A stretch of DNA of 8,017 bases from JAJYKN01 sp045403145 (GTDB lineage: Bacteria; Nitrospirota; UBA9217), in the NCBI GenBank assembly GCA_045403145.1, contig JAXIPA010000208.1, forward strand, positions 1-8,017, in the 5' to 3' direction. Shown in pieces: positions 1 through 5,297 of this stretch. Below the pieces are notes generated by a model. That model was not told the origin of the DNA. It searched no databases and worked only from the letters and a program-made list of their open reading frames with translations. Position numbers and translations under genes: made by a program. Every line of letters begins with the position of its first letter. Position 1 is the stretch's first letter.

Positions 1-2
1 AC

Positions 3-1193
3 GAAGGCCTCTTGGAGAAGAACGCGCAGGATACCAAGTCCGGCGCGGGCCAGTACTTCACTCCCCGTCCTTTGATCCAGGCCATGGTCGACGTGGTCCA
101 GCCGAAGCCGAAAGAGACCGTCTGCGATCCTGCGTGCGGGACCGGCGGGTTTCTCTTAGCCGCGCACGATTACGTGGTAAAGCACAATCCGAACATGAGC
201 GCCGACGAGAAGCGCAAGCTCAAAGGCTCGACCTTCAAGGGCTGGGAGCTGGTCCAGAGCACTGCCCGGCTCTGCGCCATGAACCTGATGCTCCACAGCA
301 TCGGGACGGACAAGGACCTTCCGATCATCGTTTCGGACTCTCTTGCCGCAGACCCCGGAGACCGGTTCGATATCGTGCTGACAAATCCTCCCTTCGGCAA
401 GAAGAGCAGCACCACCATTGTTGCCGAGAACGGCAAGGTATCACGGGAAACCGATATCATCGAGCGCGAGGACTTCTGGGCTACGACGTCCAACAAACAG
501 CTCAACTTCATCCAGCATGTCAAGACTCTTTTAAAACAGAACGGCCGCGCGGCGGTTGTCGTGCCGGATAACGTCCTGTTCGAAGGCGGGGCAGGGGAGA
601 CGGTCAGAAGAAAGCTCCTGCAGGAGTGCGACGTGCATACGCTCCTGCGCCTGCCCACAGGCCTGTTCTACGCGCAGGGGGTCAAAGCGAACGTGCTGTT
701 CTTCGACAAAAAGCCGGCAAGCGAAACGCCCTGGACAAAGAAGCTCTGGATCTACGATCTCCGGACGAACATGCACTTCACGCTCAAGACGAACTCCCTC
801 CAGCGCTCCGACCTCGACGAGTTCGTGAAATGCTATAACCCTGAGGATCGACATCATCGTAAGGCTACGTGGAAGCCTTCCCCCTCACCTCAGTCCTCTC
901 CCACGAGGGGAGAGGAAGTAAAAAATAAGCGCAAAACAAGTGACGCGGAAGCTAAAAATGAAGGCCGCTGGCGGTCGTACAACTATGACGAACTCGTAAG
1001 CCGAGACAAGGCCAGCCTCGATATCTTCTGGCTCAAGGATGAATCCCTCGAAGCCTCCGACAACCTGCCCGATCCCGACGTCATCGCCCAGGAGATCGTG
1101 GAAGACCTGGAAGCTGCGCTGGAGCAGTTTAGGGAGATTGTATCTGACTTAGCCTCACGCGGAGCCGCGGAGAGCGCGGAGAAAATATCGTGA
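3..1193 (+). CDS. hsdM: Type I restriction-modification DNA methyltransferase subunit M (5'-truncated by window edge)
   Basis: HsdM is the modification subunit of a type I system. It transfers a methyl group from S-adenosylmethionine to N6 of adenine, with HsdS supplying DNA specificity. The frame is open from base 3 with no start, so the N-terminal part lies left of the window; the TTG at base 12 is internal. Visible landmarks are the family segment GLLEKNAQDTKSGAGQYFTP at the edge, SAM-binding motif I (DPACGTGGF, nt 126-152), the catalytic NPPF tetrapeptide (384-395), and the family stretches FWATTSNKQLNF, GRAAVVVPDNVLFEGG and LRLPTGLFYAQGVKANVLFF. The C-terminal part has the usual SLDIFWLKDESLEASDNLPD and EIVEDLEAALEQF segments. 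Two parts look foreign to the family: about 25 residues from nt 876, encoded by a palindromic repeat, and a 13-residue tail encoded by a tandem repeat. The stop overlaps the next gene (TGATG). No hsdS or hsdR follows; either could lie upstream. The catalytic core looks intact. Confidence 0.96.
   Translation, partial: EGLLEKNAQDTKSGAGQYFTPRPLIQAMVDVVQPKPKETVCDPACGTGGFLLAAHDYVVKHNPNMSADEKRKLKGSTFKGWELVQSTARLCAMNLMLHSIGTDKDLPIIVSDSLAADPGDRFDIVLTNPPFGKKSSTTIVAENGKVSRETDIIEREDFWATTSNKQLNFIQHVKTLLKQNGRAAVVVPDNVLFEGGAGETVRRKLLQECDVHTLLRLPTGLFYAQGVKANVLFFDKKPASETPWTKKLWIYDLRTNMHFTLKTNSLQRSDLDEFVKCYNPEDRHHRKATWKPSPSPQSSPTRGEEVKNKRKTSDAEAKNEGRWRSYNYDELVSRDKASLDIFWLKDESLEASDNLPDPDVIAQEIVEDLEAALEQFREIVSDLASRGAAESAEKIS
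876..920. repeat. Palindromic repeat inserted in frame in hsdM
   Basis: A C/T-rich stretch leads into a 9-bp inverted repeat, TCCTCTCCC (894-902) and GGGAGAGGA (908-916), with a 5-nt loop. It encodes a low-complexity peptide around SPSPQSSPTRGEEV, placed between the conserved ..RHHRKATW and EGRWRSYNYDEL segments of HsdM, which from memory of the family are normally separated by only a few residues. Sequences of this type are common as dispersed intergenic repeats; here one sits inside a gene without breaking the frame. Confidence 0.7.
1157..1183. repeat. CGCGGAG tandem repeat forming the hsdM 3' end
   Basis: Three CGCGGAG units start at 1158, 1166 and 1175. They encode the last residues of HsdM (ASRGAAESAEKIS), beyond where family members usually end shortly after the EQFREIVSDL-like segment. 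The same kind of repeat, with three units spaced exactly 9 bp, occurs at 7914-7940. The third unit also supplies the GGAG that probably acts as ribosome-binding site for the next gene. Confidence 0.7.
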
Positions 1194-1789
1194 TGTCAGA
1201 AAAGAATCCGCATGTCATTGTCATAGCCGGCCCGAACGGGGCCGGGAAATCAACGACAGCGCCGTCGCTTCTCAAGGGGACGCTGGGAGTGACGGAGTTC
1301 GTGAATGCCGACGTCATTGCCCAGGGGCTCTCGGCGTTCCAGCCGGAGAGTGCGGCGTTCCATGCAGGCCGGGTCATGCTGGAGCGGCTGCACTACCTTG
1401 CGAAGGAGCGCGTTGATTTCGCCTTTGAGACGACGCTGGCGAGCAGATCATTTGCGCCCTGGATTGCAAAACTGAAGCAAAGCGGGTATACTTTCTACCT
1501 GGTATTCTTGTGGCTTCCGAGCGCTGAATTTGCCGTTGCCCGCGTTGCCGAACGGGTCCGCATGGGCGGGCATGATGTGCCCGAGGAAACCATCCGGCGG
1601 CGGTATAATAAGGGTATCGGGAGCTTCTTCCGGCTTTACCGGCCGCTGTCGGACACGTGGCGGATATACGATAATTCGGCCCGTAAAGGGCCGCGAATTG
1701 TGGCTGACGGCGGGATAGATAGAGGCGAAACAATTTACGATCCGGCAATATGGAGCTTGATCAGAGGTGAAAACAATGAGCGTAGCTGA
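1193..1789 (+). CDS. Zeta-toxin-like P-loop kinase
   Basis: A 198-residue P-loop NTPase of the zeta toxin/AAA_33 group. Classical zeta toxins phosphorylate UDP-N-acetylglucosamine and block cell-wall synthesis; the substrate of this shorter branch cannot be read from sequence. It has a Walker A motif GPNGAGKS at residues 13-20, a VNADVIAQGL segment (37-46) with the Asp in the usual substrate-binding position, FAFETTLASR (76-85), and an arginine-rich lid with RMGGHDVPEETIRRRY that is typical of the subfamily. The ATG at 1193 overlaps the hsdM stop (TGATG) with GGAG about 10 nt upstream; a GTG at 1190 is an alternative. The gene runs 14 nt into the small downstream gene, as in toxin-antitoxin pairs. 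I infer a toxin; a housekeeping kinase role is not excluded. Confidence 0.88.
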   Translation: MSEKNPHVIVIAGPNGAGKSTTAPSLLKGTLGVTEFVNADVIAQGLSAFQPESAAFHAGRVMLERLHYLAKERVDFAFETTLASRSFAPWIAKLKQSGYTFYLVFLWLPSAEFAVARVAERVRMGGHDVPEETIRRRYNKGIGSFFRLYRPLSDTWRIYDNSARKGPRIVADGGIDRGETIYDPAIWSLIRGENNERS

Positions 1790-1970
1790 AAAGAAAACAA
1801 TTGATGAACTCTTTCGCGACGGAAAAGAAATCGATACTGCTTTACGGAATGCCGTCCAGCAGGCCCTCTTGCAGCATAAGAAGGCCGGAAATCCTGTGGC
1901 CGAGTGGCGTGATGGCAAGGTTGTCTTGATTAAGCCGGAAGATATTGTTGTTGAAGAGAAGCAAAAGTAA
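1776..1970 (+). CDS. Small acidic protein, presumed antitoxin of the zeta-like kinase
   Basis: A 64-residue protein with no membrane segment. It starts with a charged helix-like N-terminus (VAEKKTIDELFRDGKEID), continues with an Ala/Gln/Leu-rich helix and HKKAGNPVAEWRDGKVV, and ends in IKPEDIVVEEKQK. From memory, short proteins with this 'ELF.DGKEID ... HK..GNPVA.W.DGKVV' pattern are found next to zeta-like kinases with a GGHDVP lid; I infer an antitoxin or partner role from that and the gene overlap. The ATG at 1776 is preferred over the in-frame GTG at 1767 because AGAGGTG (1763-1769) is placed 6 nt before the ATG as a ribosome-binding site. Unlike many toxin-antitoxin operons, the presumed toxin comes first. 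No DNA-binding domain is recognisable. Confidence 0.8.
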   Translation: MSVAEKKTIDELFRDGKEIDTALRNAVQQALLQHKKAGNPVAEWRDGKVVLIKPEDIVVEEKQK

Positions 1971-1974
1971 GAAC

Positions 1975-2030
1975 CCTCTCCGACTTTCTTTCCCTACAAC
2001 CAGCCCTCTTGAGGGCGAGGAGTTTTGGAG
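1975..2030. repeat. Intergenic C/T-rich palindromic repeat
   Basis: A CCCTCTCC-type lead is followed by a 6-bp inverted repeat GCCCTC (2003-2008) and GAGGGC (2011-2016) with a 2-nt loop, then GAGGAG. The translation contains a SPLEGEE string like those seen in dispersed repeats of the same class as the one inside hsdM. It lies between the antitoxin stop and an hsdM fragment and could be a recombination site or an mRNA hairpin. Confidence 0.5.
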
Positions 2031-2034
2031 AAAG

Positions 2035-2127
2035 ACGTTATCATTGGAAAAAGGTCTGCTCGGCCTGATCTTCAACAAACCCCAGAATAAGTTCCAGGAC
2101 CCTTCAAAGCTTCGGCGGCTTGTTCAA
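2035..2127 (+). pseudogene. hsdM: hsdM fragment A (N-terminal-middle region)
   Basis: In frame 1 this stretch encodes LSLEKGLLGLIF followed by QNKFQDPSKLRRLV. It closely matches the HsdM segment usually written EKGxLGxIFRKAQNKIQDPAKLRRLI. In the family that segment lies a short distance N-terminal to the EGLLEKNAxD..SGAGQYFTP part with which the window's own hsdM begins. The match stops after the LRRLV residues, and nothing HsdM-like continues to the right, so it is an orphan fragment rather than a gene. The upstream edge is diffuse and abuts a palindromic repeat. The assignment rests on my recollection of the family sequence; a direct comparison with the upstream part of the intact hsdM is not possible within the window. 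Confidence 0.75.
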
Positions 2128-2172
2128 AAACGTGCATGTTTATCCTTCCGCAGTCTTAGCAGCACACACCTC

Positions 2173-2200
2173 TTGGACGTTACCATACGGGCGGTATAAT
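2173..2200 (+). promoter_or_regulatory. Sigma70-type promoter upstream of the DUF3024 gene
   Basis: A -35-like TTGGAC (2173-2178) is followed after 16 bp by a perfect -10 box TATAAT (2195-2200). The start of transcription would be near 2207, about 57 nt before the DUF3024 start at 2264. The -35 is only a partial match. It overlaps the left arm of an inverted repeat, suggesting control by a repressor. Confidence 0.55.
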
Positions 2201-2220
2201 TGAAGGTATTGTATGGTAAC
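2179..2220. promoter_or_regulatory. Perfect 10-bp inverted repeat flanking the -10 box (candidate operator)
   Basis: GTTACCATAC (2179-2188) and its exact reverse complement GTATGGTAAC (2211-2220) are separated by 22 bp that contain the TATAAT box. The centre-to-centre distance is 32 bp, about three helical turns, so a dimer or a looped regulator could hold both arms. If transcribed whole it could also form a 10-bp hairpin, but there is no following T-tract, so a terminator is unlikely. Confidence 0.55.
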
Positions 2221-2263
2221 CGGTAAGGGTGTTTTTGACGAATAGATGAGTGTGGAGTGGTCT

Positions 2264-2611
2264 ATGCCTCTTCCCGTAGCAGCGAAAAACCTCGTTGCAA
2301 AGAAACTGGACGCCTTCCTTGGCAAGAGGGTACCGCCGCACGTGGCGGACAAGATCAGGCTATCGTATACGTTCCGTGGCAACTCGGTGACGATATGGGA
2401 AAACCGCGCTCCTTGGACGAAGACCATGCTGGAATGGTCAAAATCCGCTGTCGCGCAGCTACGCTACAATCCCAAAGCCGAAACGTGGATGCTCTATTGG
2501 CGCGACCGGAATACGAAATGGCACGGGGATGAAGGACTGGCGCCAGTGAAGAACCTTGATCGTATCTTAGCGGAGCTGGACCGTGATCCTACGGGGATCT
2601 ACTGGGGATAA
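2264..2611 (+). CDS. DUF3024 family protein
   Basis: A 115-residue soluble protein that matches the DUF3024 family over its length. Family features are RVPPHVADKIRLSYTFRGNSVTI near the N-terminus in shortened form (KRVPPHV, then RGNSVTIWENRAPW), VAQLRYNP followed by WMLYWRDRNTKWH in the middle, and the closing LDRDPTGIYWG. The function of the family is unknown; it recurs in accessory regions. The ATG at 2264 is chosen over the in-frame ATG at 2246 because GGAG (2254-2257) precedes it at normal spacing and MPLP... is a typical family start. It is a single gene with its own promoter and inverted-repeat operator. Length and ends look complete. Confidence 0.88.
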   Translation: MPLPVAAKNLVAKKLDAFLGKRVPPHVADKIRLSYTFRGNSVTIWENRAPWTKTMLEWSKSAVAQLRYNPKAETWMLYWRDRNTKWHGDEGLAPVKNLDRILAELDRDPTGIYWG

Positions 2612-2635
2612 TGAAGTAAATCAAGTATATTACTG

Positions 2636-2668
2636 GCGCAGTTGTTCATGGATTCGATGAACTTGCGC
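2636..2668. other. Stem-loop after the DUF3024 gene
   Basis: GCGCAGTTGTTCAT (2636-2649) pairs with ATGAACTTGCGC (2657-2668) around a 7-nt loop, with a 2-nt bulge in the left arm. There is no T-tract after it, so it is a weak terminator candidate at best; it may stabilise the DUF3024 mRNA. The rest of the 2612-2760 gap is A/T-rich, then G-rich, with no further gene. Confidence 0.4.
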
Positions 2669-2760
2669 ACTTATAAAATAGTATAAGCTACCGCCAATCG
2701 TTCCCCATTTCCCTTTTCCTGGGGCGTTTTGGCGGGGGGCGGGCTGAGGAGTCTCATATT

Positions 2761-3264
2761 GTGACGAAGAAAACATCTCTTGTTAAGAAAAGTTCAAACC
2801 CTTCCGGATACAGTTCCGTACTTACCGATGTCGCTCACCTGCTTGAAGCCGCCCGGCGGACTTCGGCGCGGACGACCAATGCGATCATGACCGCGACTTA
2901 TTGGGAGATTGGGCGGAGAATTGTTGAGTTTGAACAAAAGGGGATACAACGTGCAGAGTATGGAAAGAGCTTATTAAAGAGGCTGGCAGCGGATTTAACC
3001 AGCCGGTATGGCAGAGGTTTCTCAGAACGAAACCTCGGACAGATGCGTCTTTTTTACAGTTACCGGCCAATTTCGCAGACACTGTCTGCGAAATCTGATG
3101 AGCGTCGGACTGCTCATACTCCTGCTAAAATTCGGCAGACACTGTCTGCCGAATTCAAGGAAATCACATCGCCGGAGTCAACGGTAATTATCCAGACACC
3201 GTCTGAACAATTATCCATCTCCGATCTTGCCAAACAGTTCCCCCCCGAATACGGTCAGTTTTGA
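2761..3264 (+). CDS. Truncated YhcG/DUF1016 protein: N-terminal domain only
   Basis: The N-terminal part is clearly DUF1016_N: VAHLLEAARRTSARTTNAIM, then TATYWEIGRRIVEFEQ, YGKSLLKRLAADL, and SRYGRGFSERNLGQMRLFY (residues 20-99). Full-length YhcG-type proteins are roughly 330-380 residues with a C-terminal PDDEXK-like nuclease domain; they are common next to type I restriction genes and in defence islands. Here the protein is 167 residues and stops right after SDLAKQF, where the family normally continues into the nuclease half. It therefore lacks the catalytic domain. Residues 104-149 form a linker with three repeated I-x-QT(L/P)S units encoded by palindromes. The start is GTG at 2761 with TGAGGA (2745-2750) upstream. 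It is probably a relic, but the frame is clean, so an expressed domain-only protein remains possible. Confidence 0.85.
   Translation: MTKKTSLVKKSSNPSGYSSVLTDVAHLLEAARRTSARTTNAIMTATYWEIGRRIVEFEQKGIQRAEYGKSLLKRLAADLTSRYGRGFSERNLGQMRLFYSYRPISQTLSAKSDERRTAHTPAKIRQTLSAEFKEITSPESTVIIQTPSEQLSISDLAKQFPPEYGQF
3071..3205. repeat. Three spaced GCAGACACTGTCTGC-type palindromes in the DUF1016 linker
   Basis: Palindrome 1: TTTCGCAGACA, C, TGTCTGCGAAA (3071-3093), arms 11 bp. Palindrome 2: AATTCGGCAGACA, C, TGTCTGCCGAATT (3129-3155), arms 13 bp. A weaker third, CAGACACCGTCTG, is at 3193-3205. The centres are at 3082, 3142 and 3199, spacing 60 and 57 bp, so the phase is kept and each unit encodes QTLSA, QTLSA and QTPSE at residues 106, 126 and 145. 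Repeated QTLS/QTPS strings are, from memory, recurrent in the linkers of DUF1016 proteins. Confidence 0.75.
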
Positions 3265-3388
3265 TTGTGAAACAGGTTCCTTGATTAAAACTGTCAAGAA
3301 GGGTGATAGGGTAAAAGTGGAGTACAAAGAAGAGGGATCTAAAAAAATGGCAACAGGAATCGCGATCATGCCGCCTGTCGGTTGTTGA
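3242..3388 (+). pseudogene. 3' end of an unrelated small gene fused after the DUF1016 truncation
   Basis: In frame 2, right after the DUF1016 homology ends, an open stretch encodes NTVSFDCETGSLIKTVKKGD, then RVKVEYKEEGSKKMATGIAI, ending MPPVGC and TGA at 3386-3388. The pattern 'TG.(L/V)IKT.KKGD.VKVEY.E....ATGI' resembles the C-terminal part of small beta-barrel (DUF5666-like) secreted proteins; this is a weak resemblance, not a firm assignment. There is no start codon or ribosome-binding site in front of the conserved-looking part, which runs back into a run of seven C (3240-3246). That run is the likely joint between the two gene fragments. Confidence 0.5.
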
Positions 3389-3422
3389 CGGTTCAATGAA
3401 GGTTACGGTGATCCTCGATACT

Positions 3423-3791
3423 ATGAACACAAAAACACTGAAACTGTGGCTGAGCGTTTTCTCGATAATCGGCATGCTTTGGGGTGTCGTTTTTGCCTTT
3501 TTCGGTCTCGGGGTCCTGCCGCCCTTTAATACGGACGTCTTGATACCCTGGGGGAACGGCTTGTATGGTGCGGTTTTCATCGGCTTCTTCGTCACGGTAT
3601 TTTTCGTCGGCCGGCACGCGTTTGAGAGGCGGGATGCCGATCTCATGAGGATGTTGCTGTACGGGATCTTTACGTGGCTCGCGATCGAAGCCCTGTTCTC
3701 GATCTATTATCGCGTCTTCCTGAATGTGGGCGTTGATCTTCTGCTTGCCGGCATTCTGGGTTTTCCGCTGATACGAGGTATGCGACGATGA
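3423..3791 (+). CDS. Small integral membrane protein, four predicted helices
   Basis: A 122-residue hydrophobic protein of unknown family. Predicted membrane segments are roughly at residues 7-28, 42-64, 74-95 and 99-116; the only long polar stretch is GRHAFERRDADLMRM between helices 2 and 3, which probably faces the cytoplasm. No catalytic motif is visible. The ATG at 3423 (MNTKTLKLW) gives a natural membrane-protein N-terminus; an in-frame ATG at 3396 would add nine residues, and neither has a strong ribosome-binding site. The stop codon overlaps the start of a tiny ORF (ATGA). It could modulate transport or envelope functions together with the secreted protein downstream, but nothing in the sequence shows this. 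Confidence 0.7.
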   Translation: MNTKTLKLWLSVFSIIGMLWGVVFAFFGLGVLPPFNTDVLIPWGNGLYGAVFIGFFVTVFFVGRHAFERRDADLMRMLLYGIFTWLAIEALFSIYYRVFLNVGVDLLLAGILGFPLIRGMRR

Positions 3792-3880
3792 GGGACAGGT
3801 CTTTTTTCTTGGCATTTCTTTTTTGGACGTTCAGCGCGGGGTTGAGAATCGGGAGAGCTCCAGAAAACGGTGCATCGTAG
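3788..3880 (+). CDS. Possible mini-ORF coupled to the membrane protein
   Basis: The ATG overlaps the preceding TGA in an ATGA arrangement typical of coupled genes. The 30-residue product starts MRDRSFFLAFLFWTFSAG, which looks like a signal peptide or a single membrane segment, and ends soon after at TAG. It may be the 5' remnant of a lost secreted protein, or chance. The remaining gap up to 3933 holds no gene. Confidence 0.25.
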   Translation: MRDRSFFLAFLFWTFSAGLRIGRAPENGAS

Positions 3881-3933
3881 GATCATGTTGTAATCTTACA
3901 TTTGTTCTTACCTTGAACAGGATCGGGAATATT

Positions 3934-3940
3934 GGAGGTG
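3934..3940 (+). promoter_or_regulatory. Strong ribosome-binding site deciding a TTG start
   Basis: GGAGGTG lies 4 nt before TTG at 3945. It is the strongest Shine-Dalgarno match in the window and supports the TTG start of the FlgO-like gene over the ATG at 3963, which has no comparable site at the right distance. Confidence 0.65.
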
Positions 3941-3944
3941 GGTC

Positions 3945-5252
3945 TTGCACGTACGAATCGTTATGCCGTTGCTCGCTTCTTTATTATTAGTGCTCGCCAG
4001 ACCGGCGGAAACAGTCCTTGCTTGGGAGCGGCCGGCAAAGGAGCCTCAGATCACGCAGACCCTCGATTCCCGGTTCGATAAACTGGCCAGCGAGATCGCC
4101 GCGAACATAGTACAGCAGAAAACAAAGATCGCCGTCATCGGGTTCTCGGAAATGAACGGCCGCGTAACGAACCTGGGAACGTTCATTGCCGAAGAGCTGA
4201 CGACCCGTCTTTGTTCAATGGGACGCTTCCAGGTGATAGAGCGGCAGTTGATCAACAACGTTCTGAAGGAACAAAAGCTCGGTATGACCGGCATTCTGGA
4301 CGAGAAGAGCACAAAGAAGGTCGGCGCCATTCTCGGCGTGGACCTGCTGGTAACGGGCACGATCGCCGACCTGGGCACGACCATGAAGATCAACGCGCGC
4401 ACGATCGCGACAGATACGGGCGCTGTTTTCTCTGCGGCCTCTGCAGTGCTGCCGAAGAACGAGCAGATCAGGAAACTGGCAGGGGACGTGGCGGACGAAC
4501 CCGCTCTGCCGGACACGAAAGCCCCACATGCCCCAGCCCCCGCGGCGAAGGGGGGAGTGAGCCGTCCGACGGGAACCGGCGGCGCCGGAGATATCGTCAT
4601 TAAGGGCCGGCTGTATTTTGACGGGAAACCGCTCTCGGACTACACCCGGGCGGCAGCAAAGTTCAGAATTTACACGCAGAACCTCGGCCAATGGGTCACG
4701 CCCAACTATGAATACGATCCCGAGACCGCGTCGTTCACGCTCCATGTTATTGCGGAAAGCAGCTATTCCTGCAATGCGGAGGTTGACGCAAATCCGGCAA
4801 ATCCCGAACGCTATCCCGGCGATTATAAAGGGGTGAACCAGTTTTCGGCGTGGTTCACGTCGGCTCCCTTCCTGAAGATCGATATGGAACGGATCGTTCA
4901 TCTCGTCGCGCCGCAGGACAACGGAAAACCGCTGGTGGGCTGGGGCGCCTGGTGCTTCAATAAGGTCCTTTTCGAGACGCCCGTGCGCATCGCCTGGGAG
5001 CCCGTTGAAAAGGGCGTTGCCTATACGTACACGGTGAACCGAACCGAATGCTCCCCTTTTGCAGTAAAGGAGATGATCGCAGGCGATACGACGAACGAAA
5101 CGAGCATTACCCTCGATCTTCCCCCGAACAGAGATAACGAGATCTATCTGGTTAATATTGTCGCGAGAAAAAACGGGAGGCCCGTGGGCTCGCTGATGAC
5201 CCACGGCGACAACGGCTTTGGATGGGATTATCGGTTTCGCGCTGTGAAGTAG
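3945..5252 (+). CDS. Secreted FlgO-like protein with a long uncharacterised C-terminal domain
   Basis: A 435-residue exported protein. Residues 1-26 form a signal peptide (MHVRIVMPLLASLLLVLARP...) without a lipobox Cys. Residues about 45-180 match the FlgO/CsgG-like fold: IAANIVQQKTKIAVIGFSE, then GTFIAEELTTRLCSMGRFQVIER, KEQKLGMTGILDE, KVGAILGVDLLVTGTI and LGTTMKINARTIATDTG. FlgO proteins act at the outer membrane, in Vibrio with the flagellum; no flagellar genes are nearby, so a general envelope role is more likely. Residues about 191-207 are a Pro/Ala/Gly linker encoded by a palindromic repeat. Residues 216-435 are a beta-rich domain (GDIVIKGRLYFDGKPL start, paired Trp/Tyr residues, a late Ig- or fibronectin-like part around VRIAWEPVEKGVAYTYTV) that I do not recognise. 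TTG start with strong GGAGGTG. The N-terminal assignment is firm, the rest is not. Confidence 0.85.
   Translation: MHVRIVMPLLASLLLVLARPAETVLAWERPAKEPQITQTLDSRFDKLASEIAANIVQQKTKIAVIGFSEMNGRVTNLGTFIAEELTTRLCSMGRFQVIERQLINNVLKEQKLGMTGILDEKSTKKVGAILGVDLLVTGTIADLGTTMKINARTIATDTGAVFSAASAVLPKNEQIRKLAGDVADEPALPDTKAPHAPAPAAKGGVSRPTGTGGAGDIVIKGRLYFDGKPLSDYTRAAAKFRIYTQNLGQWVTPNYEYDPETASFTLHVIAESSYSCNAEVDANPANPERYPGDYKGVNQFSAWFTSAPFLKIDMERIVHLVAPQDNGKPLVGWGAWCFNKVLFETPVRIAWEPVEKGVAYTYTVNRTECSPFAVKEMIAGDTTNETSITLDLPPNRDNEIYLVNIVARKNGRPVGSLMTHGDNGFGWDYRFRAVK
4519..4563. repeat. G/C palindromic repeat forming the interdomain linker
   Basis: CCCCC (4537-4541) and GGGGGG (4550-4555) flank GCGGCGAA, within a longer C-rich to G-rich stretch. 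Read on the minus strand it gives the PLRRGGWG string that is typical of dispersed repeats in many genomes; in the gene's own frame it encodes KAPHAPAPAAKGGVSRP. It keeps the frame and falls exactly between the two domains. Confidence 0.55.
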
Positions 5253-5297
5253 AAGGACAACTTTGGTGACGTTGTGTCCGGAATGTACTTATGCTTT

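Noticed and set aside
1945..2199. 84-codon plus-strand ORF after the antitoxin
   Set aside because: It starts within the antitoxin gene in another frame and reads through a repeat, an hsdM fragment and the next promoter. It is better described as those pieces.
3071..3205. CRISPR-like array
   Set aside because: There are only two strong palindromes plus one weak one, inside a coding frame and with a constant protein register. There are no unique spacers of fixed length and no cas genes.
4215..5204. Long minus-strand ORF (329 codons)
   Set aside because: It lies opposite the FlgO-like gene, which has a signal peptide, a recognised domain and a strong ribosome-binding site. The antisense product has no recognisable features and is a by-product of codon bias.
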